The notes beneath the pieces are model-generated. The model worked only from the letters and a program-made list of their open reading frames with translations. It was not told where the DNA came from and ran no database searches. A program made the translations under genes and the position numbers. From JADKCL01 sp046050405 (lineage in GTDB: Bacteria > Bacteroidota > Bacteroidia > J057 > JADKCL01), in NCBI GenBank assembly GCA_046050405.1, contig JBJOPY010000056.1:1-32980 (forward strand): a stretch of 32,980 nucleotides of DNA, read 5' to 3'. This document shows positions 24,635 to 31,721 of the stretch, piece after piece (the stretch's first letter is position 1; every line of letters begins with the position of its first letter).

Positions 24635-25549
24635 TCAGAAAAGCGATCCTTGGATGCCCTGGGCAATCAACCGGGGAACGGTGATCTGTAGATTTAGATT
24701 TCTGTTCAGTGCCTTGGCCCAGTAACCGACCAGGTCGGGGACCAGCCCCATGTCCGGCTGATGGAGGAAGATGAAGGCTGCCCTCAAGCCACGCTTGCTC
24801 CAGTCCGTGATCCGTGCGATCCATTCATCGGACCGTGTGTAGTCAGTTGGATGCAAGCCATTCCCTACGAAACGCAGCATGACCACAGGCGTGGTAAGCT
24901 GCATGTGCAGTACATCCCGCCTGCCTGCGACATCGGTGATCACCGTGCCATGGCCTGCCGCCTCCAGTCCATCCCAGCCTTCACCTGCAGCACCTCCGCT
25001 TGCAGAAAACCAATCCGGGTGCCGCAACTCCCAATGCAGTGCGCGCCCTTGCGGCCAAATTCCCAGAAAACCCTGGATGAACCGAAGGTCTCCCGGCCCA
25101 TGATGGTCGGGCAGCTGGATGAAGTAGGGGCCGAGTTTATTCCCAAGACGAGACATGGCCTCTGCGAAGCGCAGTGTCGGTTCCTCAGCCCTCAGTTTGG
25201 AAAGGTGGCTGATTTGATGGGGTATTTTCGGGCAAAAAAGAAACCCAGTCTCCACTTGGTCGTGCCATCGGTCTACTAAGTCCGCACCTGGGATGCGATA
25301 GTGTGTCGTATTGAGCTCGATGGTGTTAAAGTGGTGGTTGTAATGCTTCAGAAGATCTACAGGCTTAACCTTGGCCGGATACCATTTACCGATCCACCCA
25401 GGATTGCTCCATCCCGTAGTCCCGACGTAGAAGCGTGGAGGGCCATCGAACGACCTTGCAGACATTTCCAGCACCCGCGTGGTCCGCTCATGTTCAGGGG
25501 GCAACGCGAAATCCACACTTGAAATGTCTTGTAACTTGCCAAAGTTCAT
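24635..25549 (-). CDS. DUF72 family protein (YecE-like)
   Basis: Protein of 304 residues with the TIM-barrel-like DUF72 fold of unknown function. Visible signatures: FYVGTTGWSNPGWIGKWYP near residue 40, FNTIELNTTHYRIP, FLFCPKIPHQISH, GPYFIQLPDHHGPGD, and the C-terminal AAFIFLHQPDMGLVPDLVGYWAKAL. The ATG at 25549 (MNFGKLQDIS) is preferred to a TTG five codons earlier that abuts the promoter. The N-terminal 35 residues are longer than in many relatives. It is divergent from the amidohydrolase gene and convergent with the GNAT gene. Confidence 0.9.
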   Translation of the reverse strand: MNFGKLQDISSVDFALPPEHERTTRVLEMSARSFDGPPRFYVGTTGWSNPGWIGKWYPAKVKPVDLLKHYNHHFNTIELNTTHYRIPGADLVDRWHDQVETGFLFCPKIPHQISHLSKLRAEEPTLRFAEAMSRLGNKLGPYFIQLPDHHGPGDLRFIQGFLGIWPQGRALHWELRHPDWFSASGGAAGEGWDGLEAAGHGTVITDVAGRRDVLHMQLTTPVVMLRFVGNGLHPTDYTRSDEWIARITDWSKRGLRAAFIFLHQPDMGLVPDLVGYWAKALNRNLNLQITVPRLIAQGIQGSLF

Positions 25550-25565
25550 GTTCCCAAATTTCAAC

Positions 25566-25573
25566 CAAATATA
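25566..25573 (-). promoter_or_regulatory. -7 element for the DUF72 gene
   Basis: The minus strand reads TATATTTG (TAnnTTTG), 16 bases from the ATG at 25549. It predicts a very short leader of roughly ten bases without a Shine-Dalgarno sequence. A TTG lies 14 bases upstream of it. Confidence 0.5.
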
Positions 25574-25816
25574 GGCCGCATGCCATACAACGAGAAAATC
25601 CAGGAAAGGGTATATTCTTTTCTTCCTTGAAGAAGGATGTTCTGGCGCCTCGGGAGTTCATCGCTTCACCTCCCTGTCCGCAAAAATGAATCTCTGTAGG
25701 ATGTTTGGCTTTGAAAGAGGACCTCCGATCCTGGAACCACTTCATTTCACTCCGATACGAAAACACAGATTCCCGGGCGGGTTTCGCTGGAAGCATCCGC
25801 ATCCCTGGATTTTGTC

Positions 25817-25824
25817 TATTTTTG
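25817..25824 (+). promoter_or_regulatory. -7 element TATTTTTG directly before the amidohydrolase gene
   Basis: A perfect TAnnTTTG match ending four bases before the ATG at 25829, so transcription should begin at about the start codon. Confidence 0.6.
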
Positions 25825-25828
25825 AACG

Positions 25829-26992
25829 ATGCGGAAGATCGCTTGTGAATGGGTTTTTGACGGAAACAGCTTGCTTCCATGGCAAACATTGGTGATGGAT
25901 GGAACGGGGAGGGTTGTTGCCATCGAAGACGGGGCATTGCCAGATGCCGTCAGACTCAAGGGATTGGTATCCCCGGCGTTTGTCAATGCGCATTGCCATC
26001 TCGAACTAAGCCACCTGAGAGGGAAGATACCGAAAAATACAGGCATGGCGGGCTTTGTCAAAGCCGTGCAGGCACTTCGTGATCCACCCCGCGAGGAGGA
26101 ACGAGCCGAGGCAATGGAGTATGCCCTGCAGGAAATGCGTTCTTCCGGGATCGCTGCGATCGGTGATATCTGCAATGGCATCTCCAGCCTGGCCGTCAAG
26201 AAGCACCATCCGGAATTCTTTTTTCACAATTTCATCGAGCTTTTCGGACTGAACCCCTCCATGGCGGAGGAGATCTTCCTTCGCGGACTCGGGCTTCTGA
26301 AAGACTTCGGACGTCATTCCTCCCTCACACCGCATGCCCCCTACTCCATGTCCGTCTCTCTGCGGGACAAGCTGTTCGGCTATGCCAAGCGGCGGGAATG
26401 GCCGATCAGCATTCACCTGCTAGAATCGAAGGAGGAGCGGCAGCTTTTCGAGGCATTGGAAGGACCGATGATGGACTTCATCCGCGACATCGGTGCCGTT
26501 TTCCAAGCGCATCACTATCGAGATGCCATCCAGTTTGTAACCGAGTCGCTGCCTGCCAACTGCAATGCGCTGCTCGTGCACTGCACCGAGATCAGGCCCG
26601 AAGAGGCGGCAGCCATCGCCACGGGGTGGCCGCGCACCTTCTTTGTCCTCTGTCCATTGGCCAATCGCTACATTCACGGAACCATGCCCGATGGGAACCT
26701 ATTAAGGGCCCATCCTGGCCGCGTCTGCCTCGGAACAGACAGCCTTGCAGGAAATGAAGGCCTCTCGATCCTGGCCGAGATGCATTGCCTCCAGCAGGCC
26801 CAGGATCTTCCGAGCGACCTGCTGCTGCGCTCCGCCACGGTCAACGGGGCCACCGCCCTCGCCTTGGACCTGGATCGGTTTCGGATCGCCGTCGGCAGCA
26901 GTCCGATCCTGGTTCACCTGCCCGAGTTCTCGGGGGAAAAACCGATGATCCCCTCGCATTCCAACCTTCAATTCCTGGACACATGCTCGTGA
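25829..26992 (+). CDS. Metal-dependent amidohydrolase (aminohydrolase/chlorohydrolase type)
   Basis: Cytoplasmic enzyme of 387 residues in the amidohydrolase superfamily, nearest in layout to S-adenosylhomocysteine/aminofutalosine/guanine deaminase-type proteins. Metal and active-site motifs in order: VNAHCHLELSHL (HxH), TPHAPYSMS, ISIHLLES, LLVHCTEI and LGTDSLAGN with the final Asp. The N- and C-terminal strands (WVFDGNSLLPWQTLV; PILVHLPEF) form the accessory beta-sandwich. The substrate is unknown; deamination of an aminated purine or related compound is the usual chemistry. Its end overlaps the DUF3109 gene by ten bases, so the pair is co-translated. The -7 element next to the ATG fixes the start. 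Confidence 0.88.
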   Translation: MRKIACEWVFDGNSLLPWQTLVMDGTGRVVAIEDGALPDAVRLKGLVSPAFVNAHCHLELSHLRGKIPKNTGMAGFVKAVQALRDPPREEERAEAMEYALQEMRSSGIAAIGDICNGISSLAVKKHHPEFFFHNFIELFGLNPSMAEEIFLRGLGLLKDFGRHSSLTPHAPYSMSVSLRDKLFGYAKRREWPISIHLLESKEERQLFEALEGPMMDFIRDIGAVFQAHHYRDAIQFVTESLPANCNALLVHCTEIRPEEAAAIATGWPRTFFVLCPLANRYIHGTMPDGNLLRAHPGRVCLGTDSLAGNEGLSILAEMHCLQQAQDLPSDLLLRSATVNGATALALDLDRFRIAVGSSPILVHLPEFSGEKPMIPSHSNLQFLDTCS

Positions 26993-27564
26993 TCGACGAC
27001 GTGCTCGTCAGTGAAAACCTCCTGGATGTCCACTTTGTCTGCGATCTGGAGGCGTGCAAGGGGGCATGTTGTGTCGAGGGGGATCTCGGTGCACCCTTGG
27101 AACAGGATGAGCTTTCCGTTTTGGAGGAGATTTATCCGTTGGTAGCCCCTTACATTCCAGAAAAAGCCCGCCAAGCGATTGCGGCGCAAGGAAAGTACAT
27201 CTTACACGCGGATGGCTCCGCGACCACGCCCCTGGTCAATGGAAGGGAATGCGCCTACACTGTCTTCAGGGATGGGAAAGCATTCTGCGGGATTGAGATG
27301 GCGCACCAAGACGGGAAAATCAACTATTTGAAGCCGATCAGCTGCCATCTCTATCCTGTCAGGATCAAGCATGTGGCCATGATGCAAATGGATGCGCTGA
27401 ACTATGATCATTGGCATATCTGCCGGCCAGCCTGCAAGCTTGGCGTACAGCTGAAAATGCCATTGTACAAGTTCCTGAAAGCATCCATCACGAGGAAGTT
27501 CGGGGAAGAATTCTACTTGAAGCTCTGCGATGTCCTCGAGGCGTACAAGGCGGCGAGGGGGTAA
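26983..27564 (+). CDS. DUF3109 family cysteine-cluster protein
   Basis: Protein of 193 residues common in Bacteroidota. It carries a YkgJ-like cysteine pattern expected to bind zinc or an iron-sulfur cluster: CDLEACKGACC at the N-terminus, then ECAYTVF, FCGIEMAH, ISCHLYPVR and ICRPACKLG. The biochemical role is unknown. The start ATG at 26983 (MLVIDDVLVSENLL) overlaps the amidohydrolase stop by ten bases; an upstream extension in frame to 26785 lies inside that gene and is not real. It converges on the barrel gene with a 12-base gap. Confidence 0.9.
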   Translation: MLVIDDVLVSENLLDVHFVCDLEACKGACCVEGDLGAPLEQDELSVLEEIYPLVAPYIPEKARQAIAAQGKYILHADGSATTPLVNGRECAYTVFRDGKAFCGIEMAHQDGKINYLKPISCHLYPVRIKHVAMMQMDALNYDHWHICRPACKLGVQLKMPLYKFLKASITRKFGEEFYLKLCDVLEAYKAARG

Positions 27565-27576
27565 GTCCCTCTGATT

Positions 27577-28281
27577 TCAATGCCGATCCTTGCCGTGCAG
27601 AGTGGTTCTGCTTGCAGGGTCTTGGTCGAAGGTGATGTAAAGCGTGAGCAGGATGCTTTGCAGCTTGTCGTTGCCATTCCTCTGTCCGAGACGTCCCACA
27701 TTGTCAAGATAGTCCGATGCGGTCATGCGATAAGTGTACTCCAAACCTACCATCAGAGTTCCATTCAATGGAACTTCAAAGCCTGCGCTCAATGGGAAAG
27801 ATGCGGTCATCGATCCGTAGGTCTCGTCGTTCCTCCGTGTGGAGTAGTTGTCGATCAGATTGTTTCCATCCCCGTCCTCGGGAGTATAACCCAAAAAGCC
27901 TACCCCTGCACTAAGGCTTGGATGCACGGGTGATTCTCGGAGGAATCGTGCCTTCAGCCTGAGATCCACAAGGAAGAAAGGGGTCTGGACGAAGGTGTTG
28001 GGGTGCACCCCATCCACGGCCTGAAGTTCACGATCCTGTGCCATGATCCGCCCAAATCCAGCATTCAGTTGTGGAGAAAGCAGCCTTTCCGATGCGAATT
28101 GAACAGACAGGGAGGCTCCGGAGGTGAACCTGTCCACTGCACCTCCGTTTGCATTCAGGTCGCCGATGTAAGTGCTTGCGAGCAAACCCACCCCGAGGCG
28201 CAACGGTTTGCCGGCCTCTCCCTGCGCCCACAGGGTAGCCGAGAACAGGGAGATCGACACGATCAAAATCCAGCTCTTCAT
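27577..28281 (-). CDS. Outer-membrane beta-barrel protein, DUF6089-like
   Basis: Exported protein of 234 residues. The signal peptide MKSWILIVSISLFSATLWAQ is cut before GEAGKP. The mature part starts PLRLGVGLLASTYIGDLN, as in Bacteroidota DUF6089-type barrels, with further strands (FFLVDLRLKARFL, PSLSAGVGFLGY, LMVGLEYTYRM) and a last strand LQSILLTLYITFD. After that it ends in about 16 polar residues, so the true terminal strand is not at the very C-terminus. The GDGNNLIDNYSTRRND segment may be an extracellular or calcium-binding loop. The ATG at 28281 was chosen for the signal peptide and the adjacent -7 element. Function unknown, probably structural. Confidence 0.85.
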   Translation of the reverse strand: MKSWILIVSISLFSATLWAQGEAGKPLRLGVGLLASTYIGDLNANGGAVDRFTSGASLSVQFASERLLSPQLNAGFGRIMAQDRELQAVDGVHPNTFVQTPFFLVDLRLKARFLRESPVHPSLSAGVGFLGYTPEDGDGNNLIDNYSTRRNDETYGSMTASFPLSAGFEVPLNGTLMVGLEYTYRMTASDYLDNVGRLGQRNGNDKLQSILLTLYITFDQDPASRTTLHGKDRH

Positions 28282-28286
28282 TGATT

Positions 28287-28294
28287 CAAATATA
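28287..28294 (-). promoter_or_regulatory. -7 element TATATTTG directly before the DUF6089-like gene
   Basis: The minus strand reads TATATTTG, five bases from the ATG at 28281. Twenty bases upstream is a TTG (within GGTTGG), the expected spacing for a Bacteroidota -33 element. This is the best complete promoter in the window, and it predicts a leaderless mRNA. Confidence 0.65.
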
Positions 28295-28348
28295 AGTGAT
28301 CTGCCCGGGGAGACCAACCCTCTGGCAGTGCGCGCTTCCCTGCTGTTT

Positions 28349-28483
28349 TCAGAATACCAGCCATTCCAGCAATCCATAGATCGCAGCGGCGGCGACAAAG
28401 ACGATGATGTAAGCGAATTCCTGCGCAAATCGAGGCTTCTTTTCGTCTCGCTGGTCGTCTTCTGAAGGATCCATCAGACCCAT
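28349..28483 (-). CDS. Small single-helix membrane protein (44 residues)
   Basis: A short open frame on the minus strand reading MGLMDPSEDDQRDEKKPRF, then a hydrophobic helix (EFAYIIVFVAAAAIYGLLEW) and the end LVF. A charged, acidic then basic head followed by one clean membrane span of about 20 residues is a strong sign of a real small protein. It lies between the TPR gene and the DUF6089-like gene on the same strand. No promoter element was found; expression could come from read-through. No family recognised. An internal ATG at codon 4 is an alternative start. Confidence 0.6.
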   Translation of the reverse strand: MGLMDPSEDDQRDEKKPRFAQEFAYIIVFVAAAAIYGLLEWLVF

Positions 28484-28721
28484 GGTGCATGCATTCTTAA
28501 GGTATTCCAGCCGTGAAACGAATGCAAAGAAAACGAATCAAGGTGCATGCTGTGCGAATACTTCCGAGAGCAGCCTGAACGTTGAGTGAAGATGGATCCA
28601 TATTGTGATTGGACATCGTGGAAGCGGTCGGCGGCAGGGTTGTGGGCGGATTCCTCCGTGAGGAAGGGGACAACTTTATCCTTTACATGACCCATGCGCC
28701 CTCCCTCATCCCGGGGAAAGC

Positions 28722-29582
28722 CTAAACGCCCTTGCAATTCCGTTCCCAGAAACCCCTTGCTTCCACGTCACCCAGTAGCGCAGCCTGTTCGAAGTCTTCA
28801 CAAGCCTTCCTGTCTTTCAAATGCATTCTCGCAGCCCCCCGGAAGCGAAACGCCTCGGCAAGAATCGGATTCAATCCGAGGGCTGCGCTGTAGGCTGAAA
28901 CAGCTTCTTCCAGGCGGTCGAGCTTGACCAGCGTATGCCCCTTGAGCAGATGCATTTCCGAGTGGTCGGGGTTGATGGCGATCGCGGCATCGTAGTCGAT
29001 GAGGGCCTTGTCGTATTCCCCCATTGTGCCACAGACTGCTGCACGGTCCATTCTATACCCCGGTGCCCCGGGCTCCAATTCAATGCATCGCCCAAGATCG
29101 CGCAATGCGGGATAATAGTCCTTCTGCTCGATAAAGGTCAATGCCCTGTTGTACCAGGCTGCCGTGAATTCCGGAAAGATCCGCAGGGCCTCACTGTAGG
29201 CAGCGATTGCACCCTTGCGGTCGCCCAGACTCACCAGGCAATTGCCCTTCATGAGGTGGTTGTCTGGGTCTTCGTAAAGCAAGCCGATGGCTTTTTCTAC
29301 ATCTGCCAGTGCATCGGGGTGGTTCCCAAGTGCGCGGTGGGACAAGGCGCGTGCATGGTAGAGGTCGGCATTATTGGGAAGCAGGTCGATCGCATTGCTG
29401 ATATCATGGACAGCAGTGCCATGCTCTCCGACTTCAGCGGCAATGATCCCGCGATTGTACCATGCCGTTGCATTGTTGGGCTGCACGAGCAGTACCTCCC
29501 TTAAATCGTGCAGCGCAGTTTCTGTATTGCCAGACTCATAGGCCTCCAAGGCCTTTTGCTGTAGCTCCGTGACTGAGATCAT
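28722..29582 (-). CDS. Tetratricopeptide repeat protein
   Basis: Protein of 286 residues made almost entirely of TPR units of 34 residues, about eight of them from residue 4 to 270. Examples are ALEAYESGNTETALHDLREV, AWYNRGIIAAEVGEHGTAVH, DLYHARALSHRALGNHPDAL and HLLKGHTLVKLDRLEEAVSA. TPR solenoids bind peptides or partner proteins; no enzymatic domain, signal peptide or membrane helix is visible, so it is probably a cytoplasmic scaffold. The ATG at 29582 lies four bases past a -7 element. It is divergent from the TM2 gene across a gap holding a large palindrome. Confidence 0.93.
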   Translation of the reverse strand: MISVTELQQKALEAYESGNTETALHDLREVLLVQPNNATAWYNRGIIAAEVGEHGTAVHDISNAIDLLPNNADLYHARALSHRALGNHPDALADVEKAIGLLYEDPDNHLMKGNCLVSLGDRKGAIAAYSEALRIFPEFTAAWYNRALTFIEQKDYYPALRDLGRCIELEPGAPGYRMDRAAVCGTMGEYDKALIDYDAAIAINPDHSEMHLLKGHTLVKLDRLEEAVSAYSAALGLNPILAEAFRFRGAARMHLKDRKACEDFEQAALLGDVEARGFWERNCKGV

Positions 29583-29586
29583 TCCA

Positions 29587-29594
29587 CAAAGCTA
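29587..29594 (-). promoter_or_regulatory. -7 element TAGCTTTG directly before the TPR gene
   Basis: The minus strand reads TAGCTTTG and ends four bases before the ATG at 29582. The octamer is identical to that before uvrD. It predicts a leaderless mRNA. Confidence 0.6.
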
Positions 29595-29618
29595 TGCGAT
29601 CCACACCCTCTTGCGTAC

Positions 29619-29657
29619 GCTCGACCCCCGATCTTTGATAAAGATCGGGGGTCGAGC
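29619..29657. repeat. Perfect 18-base inverted repeat in a divergent promoter region
   Basis: The left arm (29619-29636, beginning GCTCGACCCCCG) and right arm (29640-29657) are perfectly complementary around GAT. It lies about 25 bases upstream of the TPR -7 element and about 60 bases before the TM2 -7-like element. The bases after it on the plus strand (TTGCTTTT) are weakly T-rich. No gene reads into it from the left, so it does not look like an ordinary terminator. Confidence 0.85.
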
Positions 29658-29717
29658 TTGCTTTTCGGGCTTAAGTGTGTAAATTGGGAGCGGATTCTCA
29701 ATCTTCTTAAACCCAAT

Positions 29718-29725
29718 TATCATTG
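29718..29725 (+). promoter_or_regulatory. Near-consensus -7 element before the TM2 gene
   Basis: TATCATTG matches TAnnTTTG at five of six fixed positions and ends four bases before the ATG at 29730, the same geometry as the other leaderless candidates. Confidence 0.4.
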
Positions 29726-29729
29726 ATCA

Positions 29730-30263
29730 ATGAAAAAACTTATAAACTACACCATTGTCCCGGTTCTGGTGTTCTTGGCATTCTTCATGTTCGCCGCTAG
29801 AAGCACCGAGTCCACCTCGCCAGAAAAAACCCAAGCCGCTGTCGCTGCACAAGGCTCGGAAAGCATGACCTCCATCGTGGACTTGACCGCACCGACGAGT
29901 GCGAAGCTTGCCTCTGCCACCACAAAGACCGTTACCGATGTGGCAAAGCCGAGCAATGTTGTCTCCCCCCTTTCTTTCAAGGAAAAGGTTGCAGCCAAGA
30001 TCCTGGCCAAGGAGGTGAAGAAGGAAATGCGCAAAACTGAGGCTGGCAAGACCACTGGCGGCAAAAGCCAACTGGTTGCGCTGCTTCTTTGCATTTTTCT
30101 TGGTGGCTTGGGTATTCACCGTTTTTATCTGGGATACACCGGTATTGGCATTTTGGAATTGCTCACAGGTGGTGTCTTCGGAATCCTCACCTTGATCGAC
30201 CTGATCCGCATCATCGTAGGCGACTTGAAGCCTAAAGGTGGCGAATACGAGAAGACGCTGTAA
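29730..30263 (+). CDS. TM2 domain-containing membrane protein
   Basis: Membrane protein of 177 residues. Residues 5-24 (INYTIVPVLVFLAFFMFAAR) are an N-terminal membrane segment or signal, followed by a Ser/Thr/Ala-rich linker and a basic stretch (KEKVAAKILAKEVKKEMRK). Residues 108-165 form the TM2 domain: two helices joined by a short turn, with GGLGIHRFYLGYTGIGILELLTGG reading over the signature (shown here in the halves GGLGIHRFYLGY and TGIGILELLTGG), then the second helix ILTLIDLIRIIVG. TM2 proteins are widespread in Bacteroidota and of unknown function. A hairpin followed by a T-run lies about 40 bases past the stop, so it is probably monocistronic. Confidence 0.88.
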   Translation: MKKLINYTIVPVLVFLAFFMFAARSTESTSPEKTQAAVAAQGSESMTSIVDLTAPTSAKLASATTKTVTDVAKPSNVVSPLSFKEKVAAKILAKEVKKEMRKTEAGKTTGGKSQLVALLLCIFLGGLGIHRFYLGYTGIGILELLTGGVFGILTLIDLIRIIVGDLKPKGGEYEKTL

Positions 30264-30272
30264 GGTTCGGCA

Positions 30273-30290
30273 ATTCGCTCGAGAGCGAAT
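30273..30290. repeat. Palindrome just after the TM2 gene
   Basis: ATTCGCTC and GAGCGAAT form perfect eight-base arms around GA, ten bases past the TM2 stop codon. It may fold as the first of two 3' hairpins; the second at 30303-30331 has the T-run. Confidence 0.5.
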
Positions 30291-30302
30291 CCCATGAAAA
30301 AT

Positions 30303-30331
30303 TAGGAGTGTTGGAAGATGCTCCTATTTTT
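30303..30331 (+). terminator. Intrinsic terminator after the TM2 gene
   Basis: The stem TAGGAG/CTCCTA (30303-30308 with 30321-30326), with a 12-base loop, is followed immediately by five T. It is the only hairpin plus T-run that I find convincing in the window. Confidence 0.6.
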
Positions 30332-30436
30332 ATGCTCTTCGGATTGGAACAGCATGAATATTCCCTTCTTTTTGTATCTGGATAAGATCGATGGGAATGT
30401 CAATCATATCATGTTAAGCGAAGAAAGAGGTCTGGA

Positions 30437-31033
30437 ATGACGGAGCGGAAAAGGAGCAGGTTTGATTGGCGATTGCTGATGCTGGGACTGCTCTCGCAAA
30501 TCGTCCCGGCTTGTTTTGTCGTGTTTGTCTCCCTCTATTTGATGCAAAGGACAAGCATGCATTTTTTCTGGGGAATCCCCCTGGCGATTGCCTGGGGAGC
30601 CTTGGGGGCAACCATACATTACCTCAGCATCAAGCGAGGCATCCGATTCAGGATGATTTGGACAGCGATCTTCGCCGTGTTCACGTTAGGCGCAGGGTTT
30701 GGATTGGCAAAGGCATTTGAGATTGACTTTTCAAGGTTGAAGGCTTGCCCTGTCTGCGGATTTGTCGCCTTGAAAGAATTGGGGGATACTTGTCCTGTTT
30801 GCAATGTGCGCTTTGCACAGACGGATGCAGCGATCGAGGGCTATTCATCCCTGCACGATTACTTGGTCGCTGAGCAGTTGATGTTTTTTCAGCCAGCACC
30901 AGGCGATACCACGGTTGATTCTTATGCGCCTTGCAACTCCCCTGAAAAGTACCAAAAGTCGGCAGACTGGAGACCAAGCGTGACAATGCAGGACGTCAGG
31001 GAGGTGCAACGCATGGCTCATCCGAGCAAGTGA
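30437..31033 (+). CDS. Membrane protein with C-terminal zinc ribbon
   Basis: Protein of 198 residues with no named family. Three hydrophobic helices are visible at about 13-35 (LLMLGLLSQIVPACFVVFV), 41-60 (FFWGIPLAIAWGALGATIHY) and 74-94 (MIWTAIFAVFTLGAGFGLAK). They are followed by a soluble domain with two CxxC knuckles, CPVCGF and CPVCNVRF, spaced as in rubredoxin or zinc-ribbon proteins. The tail contains one more Cys (YAPCNSPEKY). AAGAGG eight bases before the ATG is one of the few Shine-Dalgarno-like sequences here. It lies downstream of the TM2 terminator, so it should have its own promoter, which I could not identify. Confidence 0.75.
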   Translation: MTERKRSRFDWRLLMLGLLSQIVPACFVVFVSLYLMQRTSMHFFWGIPLAIAWGALGATIHYLSIKRGIRFRMIWTAIFAVFTLGAGFGLAKAFEIDFSRLKACPVCGFVALKELGDTCPVCNVRFAQTDAAIEGYSSLHDYLVAEQLMFFQPAPGDTTVDSYAPCNSPEKYQKSADWRPSVTMQDVREVQRMAHPSK

Positions 31034-31367
31034 ACGAAACTACCAGCATGCATCCTGCATCCTCGTCCGGGGCATCCCATACAGGCACTTGACTTGCGTC
31101 GAGCATGCGCTCATCTTCTCGAACCCTTATCCTTCCACATATCCCACCCCCGAGATTCTTACGAATGTGTTCGTATAAAATGCTGCTTGAGATGAACATG
31201 CTCTTCCCGCTTGTTCAATACCTGCCGGCTCATCCAAAGGGGCTGCGCTTGTGTGGCTGTCTCATCGTGTTGGATGCAAAGTCGGTAAAATGTCGATTAC
31301 TTTTGAGAATGGACTATTTTATACTTGCAAACATCGCAGTCACCCATTCTAAATTCATCGCCATCCT
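31034..31367. other. Gene-free stretch before the IS30 remnant
   Basis: About 330 bases with no convincing gene. It contains a small inverted repeat, TACGAA-TGTG-TTCGTA (31160-31175). Open frames of 67-89 codons here have no family resemblance. Confidence 0.45.
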
Positions 31368-31424
31368 TCAATAACAAAAAAGCAGCCCTATGATTCCTAA
31401 ATATAATATCTTCATTCTGAACAA

Positions 31425-31553
31425 ATTGCGATTCATCTCCCTTCCGATTGTGGAAGAGGGCCGATCCAACCTCTCCGCAATTTGCACCATAGTGTTCGCT
31501 TTCGATAATATGATAGGAATCCGCTTACGCTCCTCCATCGTTAACCTTCCTTT
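31425..31553 (-). pseudogene. IS30-family transposase fragment (N-terminal helix-turn-helix only)
   Basis: Within a minus-strand open frame (31368-31610), the segment RLTMEERKRIPIILSKANTM followed by VQIAERLDRPSSTIGREMNRN matches the N-terminal DNA-binding helix-turn-helix of IS30-type transposases (LTxEER...IAxxLGRSxSTIxREIxRN). It breaks off right after REMNRN into unrelated sequence. The catalytic DDE domain is absent, and no inverted terminal repeats were recognised. It is a leftover of an old insertion in an otherwise gene-free stretch. Confidence 0.7.
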
Positions 31554-31721
31554 GCCAATCTCGACCCAATTTAGTGTGTATTTGCATTGCACCAATCTTT
31601 GCGCCAGCAACTTGAAGCCAAGAAATGGCGGGCGGGAGTGATTCAGATGGATCGCGAAATACTGGGACTAACAAACATTCTTGTATTTTGGGGGTTCTAT
31701 CGTCTACTTTGAGAAAACAGA

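Noticed and set aside
31105..31374. An 89-codon open frame before the IS30 remnant.
   Set aside because: No promoter, no recognisable domain and atypical composition.
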